A stretch of 64,000 bases of DNA. Origin: Opeltia flavorubescens. Lineage: Eukaryota; Ascomycota; Lecanoromycetes; Teloschistales; Teloschistaceae. The position numbers were made by a program, and so were the translations under genes. The DNA lies in contig KE546967.1 of NCBI GenBank assembly GCA_000442125.1, positions 372,001 to 436,000 on the forward strand, in the 5' to 3' direction. The notes under the pieces are model-generated. The model was given only the letters and a program-made list of their open reading frames with translations. It did no database searches and was not told where the DNA came from. Positions 54,800-64,000 of the stretch are shown here, in pieces; positions within the stretch are counted from its first letter, which is position 1, and the number at the start of each line of letters is the position of its first letter.

Positions 54800-56876
54800 A
54801 TGCCGTCTCTGACGGCAAGACCGCCTGTCAATGAGGTTCGCGACTGCGGCACCATTATTGAGTATATCCAAAGTAAGCGACAGCGATTTGGGCTTTCCTT
54901 GTTTACTCTGCTTGACATCCACCATTGTTGATCCTACGACCCTGATAAGTCAAGACTGACAAGAACCGCAGACCGTGTATATCTAGCGGCATACTCTCAT
55001 CCTCCAGGCCCAAAAACTCTATTCCCATATCCAGCGACAACGACTCAAGTGCCATCAAAGCGCTCTTCAAAATCTCAGAATGCTGTCACACCGGTAACAA
55101 CAGGCCCAAGGATACACCCCCCCGTATATTTCACTATCGATGATGAGCTCTTGTACAATCGCTTCCACGCCGACTTTGGCCCGCTACACATAGGTCATTT
55201 GTACCGCTTTGCAGTGCAGTTGCATGAGTATCTTGGAGACCCTACAAACGAAGAGAGAGGTGTGGTATTCTGGAGTCGACCAGATGCACGAAGTCGGGCG
55301 AATGCTGCTTGTTTACTGGCTTGCTATATGGTTGTCATTCAGTCATGGCCTCCTCATCTTGCGCTAGCACCCATCACTCAACAAGAACAGCCCTTGATGC
55401 CATTTCGCGACGCTGGCTACAGTCAAGCAGATTATGAGATTGGCATTCAAGATGTCGTCTACGGTGTTTGGAAAGCAAAGGAGGAAGGATTATGCGGGTT
55501 CCAAGAGTTTAACCTCAGGGAGTACGTTCCACTAAGTCACATGTGACATCAAGCATACTAATCTGGCTAGGTACGAGAGGTATGAGAGAGTCGACCAAGG
55601 TGACTTCAATTGGATCACCCCATATTTTGTCGCGCTCGCATCCCCGCAACATCTACCAATCGACGTAATACCGCAGACGTCTCCTGCGTGGGAAGCACTC
55701 CCTAGAACGATCGACCAAATCAAAAAGTCGAACTTACCGCCACCGTTCAGGAATGTCCTAGTCCATTTTGTCAGGAAAGAGGTTGGTCTCATCGTGAGAC
55801 TTAACTCGCAGCTATATTCACCATCCTATTTCGAAGCTCTTGGAATCCAACATCTAGACATGATATTTGACGATGGAACATGCCCTCCTCTTACAGTGGT
55901 GCGCAAGTTCATCAAGCTTGCTCATGAGGTGATAGCTGTGAAGAAAAAGAAGATCGCAGTGCACTGCAAAGCTGGACTTGGGCGCACCGGATGCCTCATC
56001 GGTGCTTATCTCATCTACCGTCATGGATTTACGGCGAACGAGGTTATTGCTTTCATGCGCTTCATGCGACCTGGGATGGTTGTAGGTCCCCAGCAGCATT
56101 GGCTTCATCTTCATCAGGGGACCTTTCGCGAGTGGTGGTGGGAGGAAAAGTACAAGCTGCAATACCAAGCCGCGCTTCCAACGACGCCAACGAAGGTCAT
56201 CCGTCACCGAAATGACCTTGTAAATGGTCAAACCGCGACTCCTCCGAATGGTAGCTCACAAGGCAAACGCTCAGCGCTTGGCGAGTTGAGTCATAATGAG
56301 ACAGTGCAACCATCATACACTGCAGACGAGAATCTTCCAGCACCTACGCCAGGTCAACCAAGGAAAGCCAGCCGGATGGATGTCCGTCACCATCCATACG
56401 CTCGGGCAGCATCCGCGGTTTACGGTATTGAGAACGACTCAGAGAAACCGACCACTGAGGTCGTAGAAATGAATGGCCATCGCCGCAATCAAGATCAAGA
56501 AGGCGGCGACAATGAAGAATGGGAGACAAGAATCATGAGCCGGCGAACCAGTTCACGTTCTCCCCAAAGCAATGAAAAGAGACGTGCAGTTAGCTACTCA
56601 ACAACAACGACAACCACATACAGTATGGCCGGAGAGCCGCCCGATGGAGACATCGAAAACTGGCTCCATGCGCCCCATGTGAATGAAAAGCCTTCGAGGC
56701 CGAAGACACCAGGGACTATCACCCAAAGCGGTAGCGGCAGCGGTACCTTGGGCGTCAGCAAAGTCCGCTCAACCCCGTTAAGAAGAAGTGCAGAGAGCAG
56801 GGAGGTCAAGAATGGAGGTGTTCGCAAGACTAGCGCCAGAATCGGCAGTGTGGGTGCGAGTAGATCAAGGTCATGA
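54800..56876 (+). CDS. cdc14: Cdc14 dual-specificity phosphatase
   Basis: Exons 54800-54872, 54972-55521 and 55571-56876 give 642 residues. The N-terminal non-catalytic DSP-like domain contains VYFTIDDELLYNRFHADFGPLHI and VVFWSRPDARSRANAACLLACY. The catalytic domain has YFEALGIQHLDMIFDDGTCPP and the signature HCKAGLGRTG with nucleophile Cys at about 339, followed by FMRFMRPGMVVGPQQHWLH. The C-terminal 230 residues are basic, Ser-rich and disordered, as in fungal Cdc14, where they hold nuclear localisation and regulatory sites. Cdc14 reverses CDK phosphorylation at mitotic exit and in septation. Confidence 0.96.
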
Positions 56877-57733
56877 TTTATGGCTTGCACCTTCTTGGAA
56901 GCATTTCCCCTCTTCTATAACGAGAGCATGTCGGCGGTGTTTGCTGTCTCTGTTGGCTTTTCAATGGGCTTTTTCTGCCGTTGGCATAGGGGCGCTCTGA
57001 TGGTGCTTTTCGTACATGCATATTCGCTCTCATTCCTTTTCGACTGTGAATGATGCTGTTATTACTGTTAGGCGTTTTCGAGGCGAACGGGGATTTGCAG
57101 GGATATGGAAGGGGGTTCGTTCGTCTTGTTACATTCAGTGTTCGCTTCTCTTGTTCCAGTTTTTTCTTCGGAGAAACTCATGAGGCATTCCTAGAGTTGA
57201 AATGTAGAGCATACAAGCAAGTAACTTGATGAATGTATGAGAGGGAAATGACATTGATATTTTTGATCTGCTGTTGAATTAAGTGCGTAAAGCGGATTCT
57301 CTTGCTGATGGGAAGGGGAGTCAATGGCTTTTTTGCATTTTCTCGTGAAAGAATCATCTGATTTTGCTATCTAGGGGGCGATTGATTCGTTGAAGACCGC
57401 TTCATTGTGACTGCCGTCGTGAAGTGTGAAGAGTCCCGCCAGACTAATGAAAGGAAAGAGAAAAGTCATGAATCATTACCAATAACGTCCGCTGCTTAAG
57501 TTGCCCATGTCGATGCCTGTCTGTGTCAAAGTAAAACATCTTCAAACCTGCAGTACTGATTCAACGGCCTCAAAGCAGTGTCGAACAACCGGCAGCTTTC
57601 AACGCCATGTCCAAATTACCCTTTCTATCCATGTCACTATGAACGCTAAGCCATATGACTGCATCCAAAACTCGAGATACCTAAGGCCAGGTGTCCATGC
57701 AGTCGATGCAGCGTCAAATGTATTCACCAAGCT
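56877..57733. other. Intergenic, tail-to-tail
   Basis: 3' flanks of cdc14 and the homeobox gene. No gene supported. Confidence 0.4.
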
Positions 57734-59499
57734 TCAACGCCAAGCGCCCTGACTCAAACTCAATAGCCCCTGCACGCAGCTGAGATCTTCCTCTTCGTCA
57801 TCATCCTCGCCTATGATGACATTGCCACTGCTCATGAACCTCTCAACTTCTTCATCCGCGTTACCACTGGTGTTCTCCTTGCCGACTGGTGCAGCACGAC
57901 GGCCACGGCTGTTTCCAGCGTTGCCTGTGCCAGGGTTCAGCGATGTTGATTGAGATGACATGAATGGATTCTCGCGTAGGACGTTATTGGCGCGGGAAGT
58001 CTTGCCGCCGTTTGTGAGATTTCGACGACGACGTGATGGAACTGGGACATCTGTGCCTGGGGCCCAGTTCTCTTTGTCCGATTCGTTTCCGTCGGCGAAG
58101 ATGGAGATTGATGTGGCCTTTTTCTTGGAGTCCTTGTCAAGGTTGGTGGATTTGATGGTGTCTTGGCTACTGTGTTTGGGGTTTGAATTCTTGGATGTCA
58201 AGGTCGATGGGTTTTGAAGACGTGCTCCTGATGAGGTTGTACGAGCGAGTTTTGGCTTCTCGGTCTTGGATTCACCCTCTTTCTTCGCGCGTTTCTGCCC
58301 TTCCAACTTCGCGGAAGTCGCGGTGCGTTTATTCGAATTGCCAGTAATGGCACTGGTACGCAGGGATTCCTTGCTCTTGCATCGAAGCAGGTTGATTGCA
58401 CCAGCTGCAGATCCCTTTTGCTCCAGCTCTGCCTGTCTGCTCAATTCATCTCCACCAATAGGGTCACAGAAAAATTGCCAGCTTCGTGAATCTTTGGAGC
58501 GACCGAAAGAAGCTGTGGGGCGACCGGATAGACTTGATGAGGTTACCATAGCTGACTGGCTGCGTTGCAATGGACCGGGTACTCGAGGTTGAGGGGTGAT
58601 CTTCAAGCTTTGCGAGCGCGGTGGTGAAGGACTTGGTGACGCGCCAGTTTTAATTCGGACGGAGCCACTTAATGAAGTTGAGAGACGAGGTTGTGACTTG
58701 AAGTCTGGAAAGATATCAAATGGAGCACCGCGCTGCTTCTTCGATGTGCTAGTAGTCTTCAACTTCAATGAGAAAGGATCAACGTGAATATCTGAAGGTG
58801 GCGCGGAGGAGTTGTTCAACTCATCTTTGGGAACGTCAGATAATGATTTCGAAGCATAGGATACGCCATCATGTAGGGGCACAAGGGTATTTGGGTGACT
58901 GATGTTGCTGTCCGATAGCGTGTTGTCTGGCACTCCAGAGGATGGATTAAGACGGTCTAGGTCGGATGGAGTCTGGCTGGGGATAGAAGTTGTAGAACTT
59001 TGGCTAGAGAGCTGCTCCTGACTGTTGGCAACGGAGCAACAACTTGCGGAAACAAAGCTGTCTTGACTAGAGCTCATAGTGGGGAAGATCTCATCAGACG
59101 TGAGTGGTCGGGAGCGGCGCCTTGATACTTGTCTCTTATTCTGGAACCAAATCTGAAGAGGTGGCTTGTCAGCAACCACGGTTCTCCAACTTTGACATCG
59201 ATACTAACGGATAATTCTCGTTCTCCCAAGGAAACTCGAGAAGCAAGCTCTGCTCGTGCCGTCTTGTCTGGCTTCGGATTCTCCTTGAATGCGGCTTCAA
59301 GAATGGCTTGATCTTCAGGGCTATTTGAGGATCAGATTTAATTCTCGTTGCTTTTCCACATGACATACCTGGTGCGACGCCGTGTCTGCCGGCCAGCTGA
59401 CGACTCCGCAGTATTCGATAAGCGTCGAGGAACCATATTGCAGTCCCTACTGATGAGAAAAGCAAGAGGTTGTTGCATGTCCAAGTCAGGAAGCTGCAT
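57734..59499 (-). CDS. Homeodomain transcription factor, Yox1-like
   Basis: Exons 59499-59369, 59320-59209 and 59152-57734 give 553 residues. The homeodomain (about 40-98) reads RRRTSPEDQAILEAAFKEN (helix 1), DKTARAELASRVSLGERELS (helix 2) and IWFQNKRQVSRRR (recognition helix 3). The typical-length homeodomain and the WFQNKRQ ending resemble yeast Yox1/Yhp1, repressors of M/G1 genes, more than the longer TALE type. The rest is Ser/Thr-rich and disordered, with an acidic patch near the C-terminus (EDDDEEEDLS). A TATATAAA lies only 11 nt before the ATG, so transcription may start downstream and use a later Met. Confidence 0.88.
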
Positions 59500-60610
59500 G
59501 GTGATGGATCTTTATATAAGTATCGAAAAAAGGCTATGCATGAGATAAGACCCAGTAATACTCAATTCACTTCTGCAATTTGCAGCTTTGTTGTACTAAA
59601 TGTGAGATTGCAATCATAAAATAAGCGGTTGTGAATAAGTGAATGAGAAGGATATGATTATGGCGATCGTAGGTCGCGTCGACGCGAGACAGTTCTCCAT
59701 AAAGCTCGCTCGGCCCGAACCAGCCGCTACTGTTGTATTGCGCCATAGCAACCGTTTTAGTCAACAAACCCCTGTCTTACATTTCCAAGGTTTGGATCAG
59801 AGCTTGCAGGTATTTTATGCACTTACTATGATTGACTTGGTGATCAACGATATCAGTCGTGGGCTAGAGGAGCAAGCCGTGGAGTACACTCTGAGCACCA
59901 GAACAGCAATGAATAGGTTCGCATCTCTTTTCTTTCCGTGGTAGTGGCTCTGATCGATGCCTATTTATGGTCGCCAATGTTGTTTGCAGCAATTCTTACA
60001 TAGATCCATATCATAATTTCATGATGCTTCAAAGCAGTCGTCTGGTTCCTTCATTACCACGAAAGGTGAAAGACTGATGATCAATGGGTTTGCTTTCTCC
60101 TGCGTATCTTTCTTGTTCGCCGAGCACGATGGTTCTATGTTTCCACACGACGCTTCAGCTGTACCATTAAACATGCTCCATGGCCTTGACAGTCGATACA
60201 ACGACACTATGGATTAGCAGATCTCCTGGTTATTGACAAGCATTAGAGTTCATTATTCGGTGCTGTGAGTTGTTCGAACCGGACAGTGTTGCCGTTTCAT
60301 TGCTGTCAAAAAGATTTCCGAGGCTATCGGTTTTGATCAGGGTTATGAAAGAGCTCACTGTCATTACCGTGCTCCGTAGATGATATTTCCAGTATCATCA
60401 AACAGGCATTCAGCTGTAAGGAGTATGCCGAGGCTTATCGACTGCCAAGACAAAACCCCGACCTGCAATTAAGGTCACTGGTTTACAATCCAGGATATGT
60501 CTCCTTCGGTGAGATGCAGCCTGATAGGCAAAAAAAGTTTGGTTCGATCGAGTCTAGCGGTGGCTACCTCTATTCCGAGAAGTTGCACGGTACCTACCAT
60601 CGGTAGAATC
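59500..60610. other. Intergenic, 1.1 kb, divergent
   Basis: Promoters of the homeobox and oxidoreductase genes. A 101-codon plus-strand frame at 59639 begins at GTG and shows no family similarity. No gene supported. Confidence 0.4.
59511..59518 (-). promoter_or_regulatory. TATATAAA immediately upstream of homeobox ATG
   Basis: TATA-like octamer on the coding strand, 11 nt before ATG 59499; too close for normal use of that ATG if it is a working TATA box. Confidence 0.25.
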
Positions 60611-61616
60611 ATGAGCTCTACACATGAGCAACGGACGAATACAGAAATCAGATCTGAACTGTACCACACTATTTTAATCAAAATTGATAAAGTCGACAAA
60701 CACATTCGCCTTCTACGGTTACGAGTGGTTCCCACAAAGCCAGTACAGGCATGTGATTCGCAGCCAAGCACTCTCTTCCTCAAGGTTATCAGCTGCTAAT
60801 GTACAATTACCTGCAGTATAGTTTCGACCAGGCCAATGGCTTGACGTCCATCTTCCTGGGATTCGTCAAGCTGGAGGCTTCACCATAACATCCACCCCAC
60901 AAGAAGCTCGAAGCGAAGACAATACCGGCTACTTAGAACTAGCAATACAAAGGTCGCCTAACAACACACCTGCGGCATGGCTATGGAGGCCAGAAAATGA
61001 GATACTGGGTTCAGGTATCATCGTGAGAGTGGGTGGGAGCTTTGTATGGCCGCCGCCAAATGTCGATATCGGCAGTATAAGAAAACTAGTTTTTGTAGCT
61101 GGAGGTGTGGGGATCAAGTATGCATGATATCAATTTCGACGGGACCATTCAATCGCATCCCTTGTGCTAATTCAACTCCTTAGTCCCTTGATGTCTATCA
61201 TCTCCCATCTCCACCAAACGGAGCTTCCGAAGAACGTAAAGCAGATACAACTCCTCTACACAACCCGCTATCCACAGTCAAAGAATCCCTCGTCAATCTT
61301 ATTCTTTGATCGCCTGCGCACGTTATTCCACAACAGTGCCTACGACAGTACCTTTGCGCTTTTCTTGACGCAGTGTTCAGAGGCCGAAGTGGATGATCTG
61401 TTTGGGAATATGGGAACTGATGTGACGAGACCGGAAACCATATGTGGAAGGATAAGTCACATGGCTCTTCTTGGTGCCCTTGGTCCTGTGGAAGAGAGGA
61501 GGGGAACGGTGGCTTGCGTATGCGGCGTGCCAGGCATGACCGATGAATTCGTGGAGATATTAAGAGGAGCAGAAGGGATGGAGGAGAAGAGGGTGCTGTG
61601 TGAAAAGTGGTGGTAA
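60611..61616 (+). CDS. OXNAD1-like FAD/NAD(P)H oxidoreductase
   Basis: Exons 60611-60748, 60822-61117 and 61184-61616 give 288 residues. Ferredoxin-reductase layout: an FAD domain with FRPGQWLDV and GGFTITSTP (the RxYS-equivalent region), then an NAD-binding domain with LVFVAGGVGINPLMSII, LLYTTRY and the end block VACVCGVPGMTDEFVEIL. OXNAD1 and its fungal relatives are uncharacterised reductases, some mitochondrial. The first intron may use a GC donor (CAG|GCATGT, 60749-60821) or a GT donor six bases earlier; both keep frame. It is tail to tail with the SET gene. Confidence 0.85.
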
Positions 61617-61846
61617 GGGCAGGCGTAGCTCCCCTAGACTGTCACCGACGCCAACGAAGTCAAGTCGTCGAATTTGACTTTCGTACCTTAGGCTAAGGTA
61701 TTTCACTAGTCATATGTGTAGGTCGGTGTATCGACATCTGATTGATCCCTGCATGCAGGAGCCACCCAAATTCGGACAAGGCCTGTGTCATCAACCCTCT
61801 GGCGGTATGTTGGCTGTTCAAAAGCTGACGAGTACGTTCGTATCTT

Positions 61847-63553
61847 CTAATTTGTTTCTGCTTCATGTACAGCATCTCTTTCTTGTACAGTATCTCCATT
61901 ATGTACAACCTGTCCATCACGTCTATCCACTTCTCTTCCCTCCCAAAGACATCTCTCGCACATACAGATTCCACCCAAAGCCCCCTCCGCCCATTCCCTC
62001 CTCTCCTTTACCCCCAGATCAATATCACAGTAATGACTCAGGATCTCCTCCCCTTTCCGAATACTCCAATCTTTCCCCGCTTCTCTCATTCCACCCCACT
62101 TTACAACATCTTCCCGACCTCTGGCCGTCAGTCTCATACTACCTGCCCAATCCCATTTCACATTTGGTGCACAACTATGGTTCGCAAGAGACCACATCGA
62201 ATGCACGGCACACACTTCCGGCATCCCTGTTTTGGGACTCATGCGGGCAGAAGCAACACCTCGGAATTTTGCGAATAGGGTAGAGACGACCCACGCATCG
62301 GTTGATGAGAGGGAGGTAAAGATGTTAATACCCATCTTTTCGAACAGATGCAGCGGAGCAAGGATGTTATCCTCAAATGTGAACGGTAGTTTACGTGCGG
62401 CCGGAGTCAATTCGAATGATGTTCTGGAGAGCGGCGGTGCAGCGAAATCCCCCCAAAGGTATTTCGTTTCTGGTAGCTCAAGGGGATGGATTTTTTGCGT
62501 TTCTGCTAGAGCGAATGTCCGGCCTAGAAGGAGGAGGTAGAGTGCATTCGTTGCTGCGAGGGGAGATGGGTCCTTGGCGACGGTGTCGAGCTCTGATTGA
62601 CAAATCGCTGCGTGATAGTGGGACATCGCTGCGTCATGGCAGGATTGAGAGCAGAAGATGATGTCGTCGCACTCCTGACATGAGGGCAAGGGTTCTTCAG
62701 AGGCAGAGATGGATGGTAAAGGCGCTGAGCAGGCGTCACAAAGGGGATCGTAAAGTCGGTTGTTCGCGGCCAAGAGACTGGTTTCTAGGAGAACGGTTTC
62801 TCGGGGGGCGATATCTTCTGTCGCAAAAATCCCAAGTTGTTTGATAGTCGGTGATGGCGTGGAGGGATCTTGTGGGGTGTCTTTCTCGAGCAGTGGAAGA
62901 GATACGGCACGGACTTCGCATTTAGGAGCAACGCGCTTCATTTCTTCGTTCAAGACTCGTAAGCTTTCTTCAGATAGTCGATCTGGTTCATGGTGGTTCC
63001 AGGGGTAGAGTTCCCGTCTTATGTAACCTTGTTCCGGAAGATCCGTCTTTGGATTGTAACTCCAATCCGTATGGTTTGGGTCTTTTTCCAAGAGTAGGGT
63101 ATTATAGGACTTGAGTATATGTCTACGAAGAGACAGGAATGTAGCGTCTCTGGGACTAGCTCTAAGACCTCTATCTGCGAAATCATAGGCACTCCTCAGG
63201 CATCCACATTTGATCAGCAAGCGAGACAGCAAGGCAAAACAGTGCAAACGATGCTTGTCAAGCACTGAATCTACATGACTATCGTTAGCCTCCTCAATAT
63301 GCTCGGTGTCCCCAAAATCTTTTTGGAAGGCATCAAGAGCTTCGTCATGGTATTCTCCAGACTCATCTGAGATCTCGTCAAGCAGCAACAACGAACGGTA
63401 TGTGTCTGCAATTCCCAGATCGGGGTAGCCAAGTTTTTCGTGACATTCTGCTCGTTTCTCATATGTGGCGAAGCTGTACGGATATTCAGAGAAAATCTCG
63501 GTAAGCGAATCCCTCTGTTTCAGAAGTATGACCAGGTCGTGATCGTTGTCCAT
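61847..63553 (-). CDS. SET-MYND (SMYD-like) lysine methyltransferase candidate
   Basis: Single exon, 568 residues. The N-terminal helical repeats (about 20-150, TPR-like) are followed by a split SET domain that begins LGIFATEDIAPRETVL (about 240). Inside it is a MYND-like zinc module: Cys272, 275, 292, 295, 301, 305, then His314 and Cys318. The SET core resumes with the cofactor-binding NHSCAPN, followed by KGEEILSHYCDID and a post-SET cluster GGICMCERC. The architecture equals fungal SMYD-type enzymes methylating histone or other protein lysines with AdoMet; the substrate is unknown. The C-terminal 25 residues come from an 18-bp tandem repeat. Confidence 0.9.
   Translation of the reverse strand: MDNDHDLVILLKQRDSLTEIFSEYPYSFATYEKRAECHEKLGYPDLGIADTYRSLLLLDEISDESGEYHDEALDAFQKDFGDTEHIEEANDSHVDSVLDKHRLHCFALLSRLLIKCGCLRSAYDFADRGLRASPRDATFLSLRRHILKSYNTLLLEKDPNHTDWSYNPKTDLPEQGYIRRELYPWNHHEPDRLSEESLRVLNEEMKRVAPKCEVRAVSLPLLEKDTPQDPSTPSPTIKQLGIFATEDIAPRETVLLETSLLAANNRLYDPLCDACSAPLPSISASEEPLPSCQECDDIIFCSQSCHDAAMSHYHAAICQSELDTVAKDPSPLAATNALYLLLLGRTFALAETQKIHPLELPETKYLWGDFAAPPLSRTSFELTPAARKLPFTFEDNILAPLHLFEKMGINIFTSLSSTDAWVVSTLFAKFRGVASARMSPKTGMPEVCAVHSMWSLANHSCAPNVKWDWAGSMRLTARGREDVVKWGGMREAGKDWSIRKGEEILSHYCDIDLGVKERREWAEGALGGICMCERCLWEGREVDRRDGQVVHNGDTVQERDAVHEAETN
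61866..61919. repeat. 18-bp tandem repeat, three copies
   Basis: Three diverged units, each starting TGTACA (61866, 61884, 61902). On the minus strand they encode three six-residue repeats of the form x-V-[HQ]-x-x-[DE] at the end of the SET-MYND protein. Confidence 0.7.
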
Positions 63554-64000
63554 GTTGGTTCGCCTCGGAATGTCAGACCTATCCTAGTCCATATGACACA
63601 GCGCCGGAATCATCAATTGGATGACCGTGGCACTACTGGCGCCGATATTAAAGGATCAAAGGAACCTGACATCCCGAAGCAACCGCTGATGATATCGTGG
63701 TATCGATTTGTACCGTCCTCCGGTCGGGTCATCTTCACATTTAGGCTTAGGGCTGAAGGCCCGAGAACGTGCTTTTTTTTTATTTATACCTCAACCTCCT
63801 GCCTCCCTGCGCAATGACGACGCAGTGCATTTTTACACGTGCTATTTCTCCGGAGTACCAACCGTTTTCGTGTACATACACTAGATTCGTCTTTGGTTGT
63901 ATCGAATTGAGATTCGTAGACCCCAGACTTCATTGATTTCATACTCCAACTCTACGATTGTAGATCATGTGGCTATCAAGCAGGGGAAATTCAAGAGTTA
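63554..64000. other. Upstream flank of SET-MYND gene
   Basis: Promoter side of the minus-strand SET gene; no gene supported up to the window end. Confidence 0.4.

Noticed and set aside
1-64000. CRISPR arrays, tRNA or rRNA genes, transposons
   Set aside because: I looked for regular direct repeats, T-loop signatures and terminal repeats or transposase motifs by eye and found none; a tRNA scan and repeat search would be decisive.

Overview
The window is nuclear DNA of a filamentous ascomycete (Pezizomycotina). Genes lie on both strands with little spacing and are cut by short GT-AG introns, mostly about 45-75 nt with GTAAGT- or GTATGT-like donors. Families restricted to or typical of these fungi occur (CFEM, HET, fungal Anp1/Mnn9 mannosyltransferase). 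The class cannot be fixed from the sequence alone. Twenty-eight genes are recognised with fair to high confidence, nearly all by reassembling exons across introns; four more entries are weak ORFs. No transposon, CRISPR array, rRNA, tRNA or secondary-metabolite cluster was seen.

Layout. 0-13.4 kb: a CFEM membrane protein, a small Pmp3 proteolipid made of tiny exons, a large HET-domain protein with a membrane C-terminus, an alpha/beta hydrolase and a secreted orphan protein. 14.8-24.3 kb: gamma-tubulin and translin (divergent), a DUF427 protein and the V-ATPase c subunit (divergent), mitoribosomal mS38 and a group II-like G-protein alpha subunit. 24.3-33 kb is gene-poor, with a small bZIP factor and an NmrA-like reductase. 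33-43 kb: mitochondrial carrier, GT8 transferase, Anp1/Mnn9 mannosyltransferase, Pex4, PP2A activator, an NTF2-like protein and exosome Rrp46. 44-64 kb: NAD kinase, a 901-aa disordered protein, a mitochondrial FIST-like protein with an overlapping uORF, KEOPS Pcc1 and Cdc14 (divergent), a Yox1-like homeodomain protein, an OXNAD1-like oxidoreductase and a SET-MYND protein.

The genes are mainly housekeeping and do not form one pathway. Loose themes are cell-cycle and spindle control (gamma-tubulin, Cdc14, PP2A activator, Yox1-like factor), glycosylation (two transferases side by side), mitochondria (carrier, mS38, FIST-like) and RNA or tRNA metabolism (Rrp46, Pcc1, translin). The observations most worth checking are two MluI cell-cycle boxes between gamma-tubulin and translin; a repeated switch from C-rich to G-rich coding strand near the 3' ends of at least six genes; a protein-like antisense reading frame across the vma3 5' end; several stop-free in-frame introns or intron-like segments; and an uORF overlapping a mitochondrial-protein start. 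I found no convincing new multi-gene system.
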